Translations under genes and position numbers: made by a program
In this document: one piece after another, positions 40,793-51,299 of the stretch
Numbering within the stretch: the first letter of the stretch is position 1
Layout of the letters: each line of letters begins with the position of its first letter
Notes under the pieces: model-generated
What the model was told of the DNA's origin: nothing
The model's input: only the letters and a program-made list of their open reading frames with translations
Databases searched by the model: none
Assembly: GCF_003985145.1 (NCBI RefSeq)
Contig: NZ_ML133531.1
Coordinates: 124,001 to 188,000 of the forward strand
Source: Rhizobium anhuiense
GTDB taxonomy: Bacteria; Pseudomonadota; Alphaproteobacteria; Rhizobiales; Rhizobiaceae
Direction: 5' to 3'
DNA: 64,000 bases

Positions 40793-43173
40793 TGGCCGGG
40801 GCGCTCATCTCAACAACCATCCCGAACCTGATCAACGGCGTCTCTCAGCAGCCCTATGCGCTTCGTCTGGCGAGCCAGTGCGAGCTGCAGGAGAATGCCC
40901 ATAGCTCGGTTGTCGAGGGGCTCCGCAAGCGCCCTGGCACCACGCACCGGGCCAAGATCACCAACGCACCCGCAGGTGAGCTGTTCACGCACACCATCAA
41001 CCGCGACCGCAACGAGCAGTACGAGGTCATCGTGGGCAACGGAGCGCTGAAGGTCTATGACCTGAAGACCGGTGTCGAGAAGACTGTGGCGTTTCCGAAC
41101 GGCACCGCATACCTCGCTGCGGCTGACCCGCGATCTGCTTTCAAGGCAGTGACGATCGCTGACTACACGTTCCTCATCAACCGCACGATAACGGTCCAGC
41201 AGGACACCACGCTGTCGGCCTCCCGGCAACCTGAGGCCATCGTGTGGATCAAACAGGGTGCTTACGGCACCAAGTACTCGATCAACCTGAATGGTAACAC
41301 GGCCGAGGTGAACACGCCTGACGGTTCGGTGGCCGCGCACATCGCCCAAGTCCAGACCGACGCAATTGCAGCAAATCTGATCACCGCCATCAACAGCGCA
41401 GCCCCAGGCTTCACGTTCGTCCGTAGCGGTTCCAGCATCTGGATCAGAAAAAACGACGGCAACGATTTCACGGTCAATGTGACGGACAGCCAGGGCGACC
41501 AAGCAACGAAGCTTGTAAAGCGTTCCGTCCAGCGCTTCTCCGATCTGCCTGCAAAGGGCTTCGACGGTTTCAGTGTCGAGATCGCAGGCGACCAGTCGTC
41601 TTCGTTCGATAACTACTATGTGAAATATCAGACCAGCAGCGGCTTCGAGTCAGGCGTCTGGGTCGAGAGCGTCAAGGGTGGCGAAGCAATCCGCCTCAAG
41701 TCCTCGACGATGGCCCATGCGCTGGTCCGCGAGGCCAACGGCACGTTCACCTTCAAGCAGGTGACATGGGAAGATCGCAAGGTCGGAGATCTCGATAGCA
41801 GCCCGATGCCGTCCTTCGTGGGCAAGAAGATGAACGACATCTTCTTCCACCGCAACCGGCTCGGCTTCATCGCGGATGAGAACGTCTGCTTCTCTCGCGC
41901 CAGCGACTTCTTCAACTTCTTCCGTTCGTCGGCCACCCAGGTCCTCGATACCGACCCCATCGACGCTGCTGTGTCGCACATCAAGGTCTCCATCCTGCAG
42001 CATGCAATCCCGTTCAATGAAACGCTGCTGCTCTTCTCGGAGCAGACGCAGTTCCAGCTCGGGGCTGTCGATTTGCTCACGCCTGAGACCATCGCGATCA
42101 ACCAGACGACCGAGTTCGAATGCTCCCTCAAGGCACGGCCGGTCGGCTCGGGCAGGAACATCTACTTCACCTTCAACCGGGGTGAGTTCTCGGGCCTGCG
42201 CGAATATTACGTCGATGGGGACACCAAGACGAATGACGCGAATGACGTGACCTCGCACGTCCCGGCCTATGTGCCGAAGGACATCTCGAAGATGGCTGCC
42301 TCGTCTTCCGAGGACACCATCGCCATGCTGTCGGAAAACGAGCGCAACACAATCTACGTCTACAAGTACTACTGGAACGACCAGGAGAAACTCCAGTCGG
42401 CGTGGTATAAGTGGACGTTCCCGGCGACCGACACGATCCTCTCTGTCGAGTTCGTCGAGAGCAACCTCTACCTGATCATTCGGCGCGCTGATGGCGTGTT
42501 CATCGAGAGCATGTCGGTCAATCCCGGCACCAAGGACACGGGCTTCGACTTCGGCCTGCACCTCGACCGCAAGGTCACCGAGGCAGGCTGCACGGTCAGC
42601 TATAACGCGACCACGAACAAGACCACGATCACACCCCCGTATGCCACCGAAGCCGGCCTTCTGCCTGCCAGTGAGCAATACGTGATCGTCGCCCGCAATG
42701 GTGACCCAACCAAGAAGCCTGGACAGGTGATCCCGTACACCCTCAGCGGTAACTCGCTGGTGGTCTCGGGGCAGCTCGTCAACTTCTTCATCGGGCGGAA
42801 CTACGTGATGCGCTACCGCTTCTCGACGTTCGTCATCAAGGAGGAGGCGGTTGGCGGTGGTCAGATGACCGTGGGCGAGGGGCGCATTCAGCTCCGCAAG
42901 GCCAACCTGACCTACGACCTCAGCGGTTACTTCCGTGTCGAGGTAACGCCCCTGCGGCGAGACACCTACACCTACATCTTCTCGGGTCGAGTGATCGGCT
43001 CGGCCAAGAATGTGATCGGGCAGGTGGCTGTCGACCGGGGCCGGTTCGCGTTCCCGATCATGTCGAAGAACGACGCGGTCACCATCGACATCGTCAACGA
43101 TACCTTCCTCCCTTGCGCCTTCTTGAGCGCGGAGTGGGAGGCCCTTTACGTTATTCGTTCAAAGAGGCTGTGA
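40792..43173 (+). CDS. Tail tubular protein B (nozzle), T7 gp12-like
   Basis: A 793-residue protein (T7 gp12: 794). The N-terminal IPNLINGVSQQPYALRLASQ (residues 9-28) is diagnostic of gp12 nozzle proteins. It forms the tail nozzle and binds the fibres. Its stop overlaps the next start (TGATG). Confidence 0.95.
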   Translation: MAGALISTTIPNLINGVSQQPYALRLASQCELQENAHSSVVEGLRKRPGTTHRAKITNAPAGELFTHTINRDRNEQYEVIVGNGALKVYDLKTGVEKTVAFPNGTAYLAAADPRSAFKAVTIADYTFLINRTITVQQDTTLSASRQPEAIVWIKQGAYGTKYSINLNGNTAEVNTPDGSVAAHIAQVQTDAIAANLITAINSAAPGFTFVRSGSSIWIRKNDGNDFTVNVTDSQGDQATKLVKRSVQRFSDLPAKGFDGFSVEIAGDQSSSFDNYYVKYQTSSGFESGVWVESVKGGEAIRLKSSTMAHALVREANGTFTFKQVTWEDRKVGDLDSSPMPSFVGKKMNDIFFHRNRLGFIADENVCFSRASDFFNFFRSSATQVLDTDPIDAAVSHIKVSILQHAIPFNETLLLFSEQTQFQLGAVDLLTPETIAINQTTEFECSLKARPVGSGRNIYFTFNRGEFSGLREYYVDGDTKTNDANDVTSHVPAYVPKDISKMAASSSEDTIAMLSENERNTIYVYKYYWNDQEKLQSAWYKWTFPATDTILSVEFVESNLYLIIRRADGVFIESMSVNPGTKDTGFDFGLHLDRKVTEAGCTVSYNATTNKTTITPPYATEAGLLPASEQYVIVARNGDPTKKPGQVIPYTLSGNSLVVSGQLVNFFIGRNYVMRYRFSTFVIKEEAVGGGQMTVGEGRIQLRKANLTYDLSGYFRVEVTPLRRDTYTYIFSGRVIGSAKNVIGQVAVDRGRFAFPIMSKNDAVTIDIVNDTFLPCAFLSAEWEALYVIRSKRL

Positions 43174-43640
43174 TGCTGGAAACACGTCGCTCGCTTCCTG
43201 AGGACGTGACCTATCTAGCCCCCAGGCTCCGAGAAGCTGACCTGAGGGAGCTTGAAGCTGCTGGTGTTCCCAGCGCCCATCAAGCCCTTCAGGACGGCCT
43301 CAGGAACTCCAAGCACTGCATCTCAGTGGTCAATGATGAGGACCGTGCCGTGGCCATGTTCGGCTGCGGACGGTTCACTGACGATGACGTGGGCTACATC
43401 TGGCTCCTCGGAAGTGACGAAATCAAATCAAACCCCACTCGGTTCCTCAGACGCTCGAAGCTCTGGGTGGACATCTTCCACAAAGACTTCCCGATCCTCA
43501 CCAACTTCGTCGACCAGCGCAACACGGTGCACATTCACTGGATACGCTGGCTCGGCTTCTCGTTCCTCCGAACGGTGAACTCTGAGGGGCCGGGGAACCT
43601 TCCATTCTACGAGTTTGCAAGGATACACCATGTGTGTTGA
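43173..43640 (+). CDS. GNAT-like internal virion protein A, T7 gp13-like
   Basis: A 155-residue protein with an acetyltransferase-like pattern (LRNSKHCISVVNDEDRAVAM, then GYIWLLGSDEI, VHIHWIRWLGF) in the gp13 position. T7-like phages of many hosts carry such a protein there for virion assembly or host range. It overlaps the next gene by 11 bp. Confidence 0.75.
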   Translation: MLETRRSLPEDVTYLAPRLREADLRELEAAGVPSAHQALQDGLRNSKHCISVVNDEDRAVAMFGCGRFTDDDVGYIWLLGSDEIKSNPTRFLRRSKLWVDIFHKDFPILTNFVDQRNTVHIHWIRWLGFSFLRTVNSEGPGNLPFYEFARIHHVC

Positions 43641-44172
43641 CCCCATTTCCGCGATTGGGCTTGCCATCGGCGCAGCGACCTCCGTGGTCCAGTACCAAGG
43701 GCAGGTTAGCGCTGCGGAAGAACAGAACAAGCTTTACCGGGATAACGCTGCCCGGGCCAACCAGAACGCCCGCGATCAGATGTTCCAGACCCAACAGCGC
43801 ATGCTGCAGGAGCAGGAGAAAGCTGGCGCCGAAAAGGCTGACAACCTCAAAGAGGCCCGCGAGGCCAAGGCGACCGCGACCGTGGCAGCCGGCGAGGCTG
43901 GTGTCTCAGGCCTGTCCGTCGATGCCCTCCTGGCCGAGTTCGATGGCCGTGCGGCGCAGGCAAACGACCGCGTCGATCAGAACACCGAATGGACCCTGAA
44001 CCAGCTCAACAACGAAATGAAGGGCATCCGCTCCAACGCTGAAGATCGTATCAACTCGGTTCAGCGGGCAGCCAAGCCATCCTTCTTCGATGCCGGTCTC
44101 AGGATCGCTGGTGCCGGTCTCGATTCCTACAACGACTATAAGGCCCGTCAGAGGACGGTAGGGAGAGCATAA
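43630..44172 (+). CDS. Internal virion protein B, T7 gp14-like
   Basis: A 180-residue protein (T7 gp14: 196). It starts MCVDPISAIGLAIGAATSVV with a hydrophobic N-terminus, followed by a long helical coiled-coil region with many Gln/Ala. In T7 gp14 is ejected and forms the outer-membrane pore. It overlaps gp15 by 1 bp. Confidence 0.85.
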   Translation: MCVDPISAIGLAIGAATSVVQYQGQVSAAEEQNKLYRDNAARANQNARDQMFQTQQRMLQEQEKAGAEKADNLKEAREAKATATVAAGEAGVSGLSVDALLAEFDGRAAQANDRVDQNTEWTLNQLNNEMKGIRSNAEDRINSVQRAAKPSFFDAGLRIAGAGLDSYNDYKARQRTVGRA

Positions 44173-46196
44173 TGGCACGTTTGCCGGGGCTGAGGCCCAT
44201 TGACGAAGAGCGCCGCCGCTCCGGTGGTGGCCAGAACCGTGGCCGCGTTCGTACCCCCTCCGTTGACAACATCAGGGTGCAGGGACTGTCCCCGAGCGCT
44301 TCCCCGGTCGACACCTACGCGCGGCCCGAGCAGGCCCCGATTGGGTCCAATGGCTGGGAGAGCTTGGCAAAGTCGCTCGCAACCATCCAGCCGAGCATCA
44401 GCAATTTCCTGAATGTGCAGGCCGCTGAGCATCAGGACGATGACGTGACCGCTGTCCGTCAGGCGTTCCTGCAGAAGTCCCCTGAAGATGTCCGCAAGGC
44501 CATCAGAGAGGGCTCCGTTCCTGGCCTTACGAGCCTCGCCGGCAGAGAGCTGGCGGGTGAGCGGCTGGCCTACGACCGGTCGCTGCAGATCATGTCGGCC
44601 TACCAAACTGACTTCGACCGGGAGAACGGCGATGTCGATGTCTTTATCCGCGATCAGATCAAGGACGATCTGGCCGAGTTCGGTCACGATAAGGCCCTCA
44701 TGGGTGCCTACACGAAGCAGATCGGAACCCTTACCGAGAAGCTCCGCAGCCAGTCGGTCGACGATCATTCGACCTTCGTGCAGGACCAGCGGCAGGGCAA
44801 CCTGTTCGAAAAGTGGTCCGCGAAGTCTACCTTCAACCGCGCTGAGGGCATGCCCCCGGCTGAGGTTGCGGCCGGGATGTTCGGAGAGTTCACGAAGAAC
44901 CAAGAGCTGCTCCGCGTCCCGTTCCAGAAGCAGCAGGAGATGATGCTCCAGCTTGCCGATCAGGCAGCCACCCGAGGCGACTACGATCTGGCCAAGTCCA
45001 TCCTCCAGCATCAGCGCACCGATGGCCCCTACAAGGGCAACCTGATGACGGACGCCAAGGTGGGTGACACGGCATCCAAGCTGTTCGCCCGTATCGACGC
45101 CGATCAAACCAAGGAGCGCTTGGCTGCCGATGCCGCTGCCGATGAGGAGAACCTCTACAGCCAGGGCGTAGCAGCGGCCGAGAGTGGCTCGATCCAATCC
45201 ATCGGTGATGCCCAGGTCCGCGACAAGACCGGCGATCTGAAGACGATCTCGGCTGACTCCCAGAAGAAGGAGGTCGCCAATCGGCTGATCACCAAGGCGG
45301 CTGAGGAAGCCAACTACCGGGAGAAAGACCCGGAGAAGCGCCCAGCGCTTGCTCGCCGGCTGGAGAAGGAGAAGTTCGTCGGCTCTGGTCTGGAGCATCC
45401 GGTATGGTTCAAGGCCATGAACGCTGCCCCTGGCCAGATCAACCTGAACGCAGCCACGGGAGAAATCCCGCCATCTGCCAAGGACGCCTTTGACACCTAC
45501 CTCGATCTCTACAAGGACAGCCCTCAGTATCTCGCGAAGAACCTGAACAAGGACTCTCTGGAGTTCTTCGAGGCTGCCCGCATAGCCGAGGAAGTGGGGA
45601 ACGCAGGGACGCCTGAGGGTGCCCTGAGGCTGGCCCATATGGTGACGCAAGACCCGAACCAGATGGATGAAGCTCTGAAGCTCAAATACGAGAGCATCGA
45701 CAGTGCGGTCAATTCCGCGGTGTCCAATTCGACCGGCTGGGTGGACTGGGCCTTCGGCAAGCAGACGGCCGGCAACCAGAACTATGTCAGGACCGAGATC
45801 GTCCGTCTGGCGAAGCAGTATGCGCTGCTTGGTAAGGACAACGATGAGGCCATCGAACAGGCCCGTCAGACCTTCGAGAAGAACCACATCAACGTGGCCG
45901 GCTCGTACATCAAGAACGACAAGCGCCTGCCTGCGGACTTCGAGCCGCTGGTCAACCAGTACCTGACCGAGTTCGTCGAGCGGCACAAGGGTGACCTAAA
46001 CTACGACATCGACGACCTGACCATCTCCCAAGGCAACGGCACGGGGGCGTACTTCATCGTGCGCAAGTCCGACCGCATGCCGGCCTCCGTCGACGCGGAC
46101 GATTGGAATTTCTCATTCAAACAACTGGACGAACTGCGGAGGCGCAACCGCGATCAGAAGATCGACGAGGTGACGAAGAAGCAGAACGAACGCTAA
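44172..46196 (+). CDS. Internal virion protein C, T7 gp15-like
   Basis: A 674-residue helical, hydrophilic protein (T7 gp15: 747) in the canonical position between gp14- and gp16-type genes. No enzymatic motif is visible. In T7 it forms the periplasmic part of the DNA ejection channel. Confidence 0.85.
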   Translation: MARLPGLRPIDEERRRSGGGQNRGRVRTPSVDNIRVQGLSPSASPVDTYARPEQAPIGSNGWESLAKSLATIQPSISNFLNVQAAEHQDDDVTAVRQAFLQKSPEDVRKAIREGSVPGLTSLAGRELAGERLAYDRSLQIMSAYQTDFDRENGDVDVFIRDQIKDDLAEFGHDKALMGAYTKQIGTLTEKLRSQSVDDHSTFVQDQRQGNLFEKWSAKSTFNRAEGMPPAEVAAGMFGEFTKNQELLRVPFQKQQEMMLQLADQAATRGDYDLAKSILQHQRTDGPYKGNLMTDAKVGDTASKLFARIDADQTKERLAADAAADEENLYSQGVAAAESGSIQSIGDAQVRDKTGDLKTISADSQKKEVANRLITKAAEEANYREKDPEKRPALARRLEKEKFVGSGLEHPVWFKAMNAAPGQINLNAATGEIPPSAKDAFDTYLDLYKDSPQYLAKNLNKDSLEFFEAARIAEEVGNAGTPEGALRLAHMVTQDPNQMDEALKLKYESIDSAVNSAVSNSTGWVDWAFGKQTAGNQNYVRTEIVRLAKQYALLGKDNDEAIEQARQTFEKNHINVAGSYIKNDKRLPADFEPLVNQYLTEFVERHKGDLNYDIDDLTISQGNGTGAYFIVRKSDRMPASVDADDWNFSFKQLDELRRRNRDQKIDEVTKKQNER

Positions 46197-46205
46197 GGAA
46201 CACTC

Positions 46206-49200
46206 ATGGCCGACATCAGGTCAATCATCATTGATGCCGCGAACCGCTATGGCGTCGACCACGACTACGCCCTCAAGACGGCCCAGATCGAGAGCGGCAT
46301 GAACCCCCACGCACAGAACAAAGGCTCCTCCGCAGGGGGCCTTTTTCAGTTCATCGACAGCACGTGGGGCAAGTATGGCAATGGCGCGTCGAAGTACGAT
46401 GCCTATGCCAGTGCGGACGCTTTCATGCGCCTCACGCGGGACAACCAGAATTTCCTCAAGCGGAAGCTCGGGCGCGACCTGTCGAAGGGCGAGCTGTACC
46501 TTGCACACCAGCAAGGGGCCGGTGGTGCGCTGAACCTCCTGGCGAACCCGAGTGCCATGGCAGTTGACCTCGTGGGCCGCGCTGCGGTCCTCGGTAACGC
46601 TGGCCAGACGGGCATGCTCGCTTCCGAGTTCGCCAGCCTGTGGACCAAGAAGATGGACGGCACCACGGTCGATAGCGGTCCCTCGGGCATCGTCATGCCG
46701 GGATCGATGGGAAACTCCCAAAACCCCGGTGACTACTCGGTCCACGATCAGGGCCGCATCAGTGCCTCCGACGTGATCCCCACAATGAACCTCACGCGGG
46801 CTGAAGAGGTCCAGCAGGAGAAGGATCGTGTCGCCGCTCAGCCGTCCTACGGTGACGCTATCGCAACCGCCGTGAAGAACGAGTGGTCGGTACTGACACC
46901 CTTTCGTGCGCTGGGCCACTACGACCCTGAGCCCGACTACAAGCTCACCAAGGAGAAGCTCGAAGCATTCGGCCGGAACATCCCAGACGACTACCTCGAC
47001 GAGTTCGAGGACGCGGTCTCTGATGAGCATGCTGAGGCGATCCGCAACAGGCTCCTGACGCAGCTCGAAGACAACCGCAAGATCGCCTCGCTGGGCACGG
47101 CAGGAACCGTCATCTCCATGGGCGCTGCCCTGACTGACCCCGGCGCTATTGCCGCAACGGCGGCTATTGGCGCTGTAACGGGCGGCTTCGGTGTCCCCGC
47201 TGCGGTGGCTGCTCGTCTCGGCCGTGTGGGCTTGGTCGGGCTGGCTGCGGCTGAGGGTGTGGCCGGCAATCTAGCCACCGACATCCCGCTCGTGGCCGTC
47301 GACCCGACCCGTGACGTTTCCTTCGACGAGCTGAAGTATAGCATCGGTACCGGTCTCGTTATGGGTGGTACGCTAGGGGCGTTCAGGCGCAACCCGATGC
47401 TGAACGAGGAGGCCAAGCAGGTCGCCCGTATCGGGCAGCGTATGCAGAATGAGGCGCTTGCCCCGGCTAACCCCGGCTCGGTGGGCGCTGCTGCAGCCAT
47501 GGGTGACAACTTCACCCGCAGCGACACCGTCAACCTGATCGACGACTTCAAGAGGCTCGACCCCAAGGGCACCTTCCTGAACTGGCGGGTGGATACGGTC
47601 GGCCAGCTCATGGCCTCAAAGAACCCACTGGCCCAGACCATGGCCCGCTACCTCGGTGAGGACGGTGTCCGTGCCCAGAAGGGCAGCGGAGTGGTGACCG
47701 AGATCGCCGCGACCGAGCGCATGCAGCGCCGACTGCGTGTGGCCCAGGTCAACTGGTATCGGGGCTATGGCGATGCGTGGAAGAAGTTCCGCAAGGCCAA
47801 CGGCATCAGCGCCTTCAACAGCAAGGATGCCGAGCTGAAGTTCAAGGACCAGATCGCTGACTACATCCGCGAGGAGAGCCCTTCAGCCCGCGCTCAGTTC
47901 CCCGCTGAGGTGAAGCAAGCGGCCGGTGCATTCCAGGCCGAGATGAAGTCGTTCTGGCAGGAGGCTCAGAAGCTGGGCATCACGCGGTCGGAGCATGGTG
48001 TGGAGAACTACTTCCCCCGTTACGCGCACCTCGCCAAGGCCACCAAGCTGATCAGGGACGTGGGCTACAGCATGGACCGCAAGGGTGGTCTGACGGACCT
48101 GTTCGCAGGGGCAATCCTGAAGAAGCAGCCCGGGCTCGAGCCTCAGATCGCCAAGCGCATGGGCTATGCCATCCTCGACCGCTTCCAGAAGCTCAGCTCG
48201 GGGGAGGAGATGTTTGGTTCCGGTCACCTCGGCTTTGACCTCGACGACCTTGAGGCGGAACTGAAGAACTACCTCTCGGATGACGAGATCGCTAACGTCA
48301 AGGCGTGGGCATCGCGCAACGAGAAGAAGGCCGATGAGGCCTCTGGACCGGCCCGCATGAAGGCCCGCATCATGCTCGACGAGAACCACTTCGGTGAGGT
48401 CTGGGACAAGCATGGCGCTCCGCGTCAGGTCAGCATCTCCGACTTCTACGTCAAAGACCCGCACACGGCTTTCCAGCTCTACGCGCGTAACATGAGCGGC
48501 CAGCTCGCTATGGCCCGCATCCAAGTGCGTGACCCTGAGACCGGCAACCTGCTGATTGACGGGATCAAGAACGGGAACGACTGGCTGAAGCTGAAGAACC
48601 AGATCAAGTCGGTGGGCGAGGCGACCGGCGCGAACAACACGCTGGATGAGAAGAACCTCGACTTCCTGTACTCGGCCATCACCGGCACCCCGCTGGCTGG
48701 TATCGATAGGGGCTCCGATGGGGCGACCTTCCTGCGCATGCTGAGGGACTTCAACTTCCTCCGTCTGATGGGTCAGGTCGGCTTCTCGCAGGTTCCTGAG
48801 TTCGGCCGTGTGGTCGCCCAGGCCGGGATCAAAACCACGTTCCAGGCGGTTCCTTCCTTCCGCCACCTGCTCGACATGGCCCGCTCGGGCAAGATGACCG
48901 ACGAGGTGGCCGAGGAGCTGGACGCCATGGGGGCCTTCGGTAGCGACTACGAGCGCACTGCTCACTACCTCGAAACTGATGAGCTGGGCGTTCCGGTAAC
49001 CAGCGGGACCGATTCCACGATCCAGCGCGTGGCCGGCGCAGTTAACCCCAAGCTCCACGCGATGAACCGCTTCGTCTCGATGGGCTCGGGTATGGCTCCG
49101 GTCAACCGCGTGTTCCAGAAGTGGTCGGCCCGTGCGGCTGCTGTGAAGTTCACCAAGATGGCCATGTTCGGAGACAGGATCGATGCTGAGCGTCTCCGTG

Positions 49201-49979
49201 CCCTTGGGCTGGACAAGAAGGCTGCCGATCAGATCTTCGAAGCGATCAGGACGAATGCCACCTTCAAGGGTGGTGTGAAGTCCCCCTCGAAGCTCCAGAG
49301 CCTCGGCATCAAGAAGTGGGATGGTAACACCTTGGCCTCGTTCGAGGATGCGATGTTCCGGCTGAACCGGACGATGATCCTTGAGAACGACCCAGGCCAG
49401 ATGCACCGCTGGATGGCTCACCCGATGGGCCAGATGATGATGCAGTTCCGCACGTTCGCCATGGCAGCCCACACGAAGGCGCTCCTTCAGGGCCTCAACA
49501 TGCGCGATCTCCCGGCCATCAATGGCGCTCTGGCGTCGAGCTTCCTCGGTGCTGCGGTCTATGCTGGCCAGACACACCTCAACCTGCTCGGCAGGGAGGA
49601 CCGTGAGCAGCTACTGAAGGAGCGCCTGTCGTGGGATAAGCTCGGCCTTGCCGGCTTCGCTCGCTCTTCTGAAAGTGCGCTGGTCCCGATGTTCGCTGAT
49701 ATCGGCTGGCAGTTCTTCGACGATGAGCCGATCTTCGACACCCGCTCGTCGGGCTTGAAGACGACCATGCAGGGCGCTCTCGGTAACCCGACTGGTGACC
49801 TCGTCTCGACAGGTCTGGCTGGCATCGCTGGCGTCACCTCCGCGATTGCCGGCGACGATTACTCGCAGACCGACTGGCAGAACCTCACCCGCGTCCTGCC
49901 GTTCTCGCGCATGATGGGCGCTATCCAGTTTCTCAACTGGGCCGGCTCTGGCCTGCCTCGGCGCGAGCTTCGCGACTAA
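46206..49979 (+). CDS. Internal virion protein D with lytic transglycosylase domain, T7 gp16-like
   Basis: A 1257-residue protein (T7 gp16: 1318). Residues about 15-115 form a soluble lytic transglycosylase domain with catalytic Glu29 in ALKTAQIESGMNP and the SSAGGLFQFIDSTWG motif. The rest is helical with several hydrophobic stretches (about 295-360). It degrades peptidoglycan locally and spans the inner membrane during DNA ejection. Confidence 0.95.
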   Translation: MADIRSIIIDAANRYGVDHDYALKTAQIESGMNPHAQNKGSSAGGLFQFIDSTWGKYGNGASKYDAYASADAFMRLTRDNQNFLKRKLGRDLSKGELYLAHQQGAGGALNLLANPSAMAVDLVGRAAVLGNAGQTGMLASEFASLWTKKMDGTTVDSGPSGIVMPGSMGNSQNPGDYSVHDQGRISASDVIPTMNLTRAEEVQQEKDRVAAQPSYGDAIATAVKNEWSVLTPFRALGHYDPEPDYKLTKEKLEAFGRNIPDDYLDEFEDAVSDEHAEAIRNRLLTQLEDNRKIASLGTAGTVISMGAALTDPGAIAATAAIGAVTGGFGVPAAVAARLGRVGLVGLAAAEGVAGNLATDIPLVAVDPTRDVSFDELKYSIGTGLVMGGTLGAFRRNPMLNEEAKQVARIGQRMQNEALAPANPGSVGAAAAMGDNFTRSDTVNLIDDFKRLDPKGTFLNWRVDTVGQLMASKNPLAQTMARYLGEDGVRAQKGSGVVTEIAATERMQRRLRVAQVNWYRGYGDAWKKFRKANGISAFNSKDAELKFKDQIADYIREESPSARAQFPAEVKQAAGAFQAEMKSFWQEAQKLGITRSEHGVENYFPRYAHLAKATKLIRDVGYSMDRKGGLTDLFAGAILKKQPGLEPQIAKRMGYAILDRFQKLSSGEEMFGSGHLGFDLDDLEAELKNYLSDDEIANVKAWASRNEKKADEASGPARMKARIMLDENHFGEVWDKHGAPRQVSISDFYVKDPHTAFQLYARNMSGQLAMARIQVRDPETGNLLIDGIKNGNDWLKLKNQIKSVGEATGANNTLDEKNLDFLYSAITGTPLAGIDRGSDGATFLRMLRDFNFLRLMGQVGFSQVPEFGRVVAQAGIKTTFQAVPSFRHLLDMARSGKMTDEVAEELDAMGAFGSDYERTAHYLETDELGVPVTSGTDSTIQRVAGAVNPKLHAMNRFVSMGSGMAPVNRVFQKWSARAAAVKFTKMAMFGDRIDAERLRALGLDKKAADQIFEAIRTNATFKGGVKSPSKLQSLGIKKWDGNTLASFEDAMFRLNRTMILENDPGQMHRWMAHPMGQMMMQFRTFAMAAHTKALLQGLNMRDLPAINGALASSFLGAAVYAGQTHLNLLGREDREQLLKERLSWDKLGLAGFARSSESALVPMFADIGWQFFDDEPIFDTRSSGLKTTMQGALGNPTGDLVSTGLAGIAGVTSAIAGDDYSQTDWQNLTRVLPFSRMMGAIQFLNWAGSGLPRRELRD

Positions 49980-49983
49980 ATCT

Positions 49984-49997
49984 ACTCACCCGTGAAT
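49984..49997 (+). promoter_or_regulatory. Operator-like palindrome, site 8
   Basis: ACTCACCCGTGAAT, 13 of 14 matches, 4 bp after the gp16 stop codon and 3 bp before a terminator hairpin. Confidence 0.6.
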
Positions 49998-50000
49998 AGC

Positions 50001-50027
50001 GGCCCTCGCGGAAACTCGGGGGCCTTT
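50001..50027 (+). terminator. Intrinsic terminator after gp16-like gene
   Basis: Stem GGCCCTCG / CGGGGGCC (50001-50008 and 50017-50024, one G-U pair) followed by TTTCCATTT. Confidence 0.65.
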
Positions 50028-50049
50028 CCATTTCAACAGAGAGACACTC

Positions 50050-51297
50050 ATGGCTCTTGCTTATGCTCAATCCCTCGGGGACGGGGTTACGACCATCTTC
50101 ACGGTCCCCTTTCCCTACATCTCTAAGACCCACGTTCAGGTGACGGTCGATGGCGTGGCGGTTGCCTATACCTGGCTGTCGCCCACCTCGGTCCAAATCA
50201 CTCCGGCCCCGGCTGTAGACAAGATCGTGGATCGTCGCCGCGTAACCCCTCGCGACACACTTCTGGTCGACTTCGTTGACGGCTCTACGCTGGTTGAAAG
50301 TGAACTCGATCTCTCCGCGCTGCAGGTGTTCTACCTCGCGCAGGAGTCCTTCGACCTGGGTGAGTCCTCCCTCGGTGTCACCGAAGACGGCTCCTTCTCG
50401 GCCCTCGGCCGGCGCATCTCGAATGTTCTCACGCCTGTCCAGGCGAACGATGTGGCCAGCAAGCTGTTCGTTGAGACGGGCGTGTCTTCGGGCGTGGCCA
50501 TCGCCACCCAGAAGGCGGCTGATGCCTCCTCTGCCGCCGTCGCTGCTGCGGTGTCCGAGACGAACGCTGCGACCTCCGCATCCTCGGCCAACACGTCGAA
50601 GAACACGGCCACCACCAAGGCCACTGAAGCGGCCACGAGCGCCACCAATGCAGCGACCTCGGCCACCACGGCAACGACCAAGGCCGGTGAAGCTGCGGCC
50701 AGCGCTCTCGAAGCGAAGGGCTACCGCGACACGGCTTCGACGAAGGCTGCTGAGGCTGCTGCTAGCGCTGCTGCGGCTGCGACGTTCGATCCCGCGACCT
50801 ACTACACGAAGGTCGAGGTCAACACCTCCCTCGGCCTGAAGCTCGACAAGACTGGTGGGCAGTTAACGGGCAACCTCAACATCATGAAGAGCGGGCCGAC
50901 TCTCTCGCTCCAGAACACCGACAGCGGAGGAAATACGTGGGGTCTGATCAGCGCGGCTGACGGGAAGCTCTACATCCAGAAGCAGAACGGCACGGTCGTC
51001 AACGAAGTGTCGTTCGGGACTGATGGCTCGATCTGGACCGCCCAGTTCGGTGACCTCAACTCCCGCATCGAGACCCGCGCCACCGCGTGGGCAAACGACC
51101 GTGTGGCCAACCTCTCGTTCCGCAAGGTTAGCCCTAGCTCGTTCTCTGTGCCGGACAACGGTCTTCAAATGTGTCCAGCCGGTGCGGTCCTCACGGGCAT
51201 GAACATGGCAGGCACTCAGAACAATCCAACCATGTATTACCACTACTTGCAGGCATACGACCCTGTTCGTGGCTGGGTTACTTTCAGCGGAGCTTAA
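50050..51297 (+). CDS. Tail fibre protein, T7 gp17 N-terminal type
   Basis: A 415-residue protein. Residues 1-145 match the gp17 tail-attachment domain (YAQSLGDGVTTIFTVPFPYI, then SALQVFYLAQESFDLGESSL). An Ala/Thr/Ser-rich heptad region (about 150-245) follows, likely a triple coiled coil, then a beta-rich receptor-binding end. It is shorter than T7 gp17 (553) and carries no visible chaperone domain. Confidence 0.92.
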   Translation: MALAYAQSLGDGVTTIFTVPFPYISKTHVQVTVDGVAVAYTWLSPTSVQITPAPAVDKIVDRRRVTPRDTLLVDFVDGSTLVESELDLSALQVFYLAQESFDLGESSLGVTEDGSFSALGRRISNVLTPVQANDVASKLFVETGVSSGVAIATQKAADASSAAVAAAVSETNAATSASSANTSKNTATTKATEAATSATNAATSATTATTKAGEAAASALEAKGYRDTASTKAAEAAASAAAAATFDPATYYTKVEVNTSLGLKLDKTGGQLTGNLNIMKSGPTLSLQNTDSGGNTWGLISAADGKLYIQKQNGTVVNEVSFGTDGSIWTAQFGDLNSRIETRATAWANDRVANLSFRKVSPSSFSVPDNGLQMCPAGAVLTGMNMAGTQNNPTMYYHYLQAYDPVRGWVTFSGA

Positions 51298-51299
51298 TC

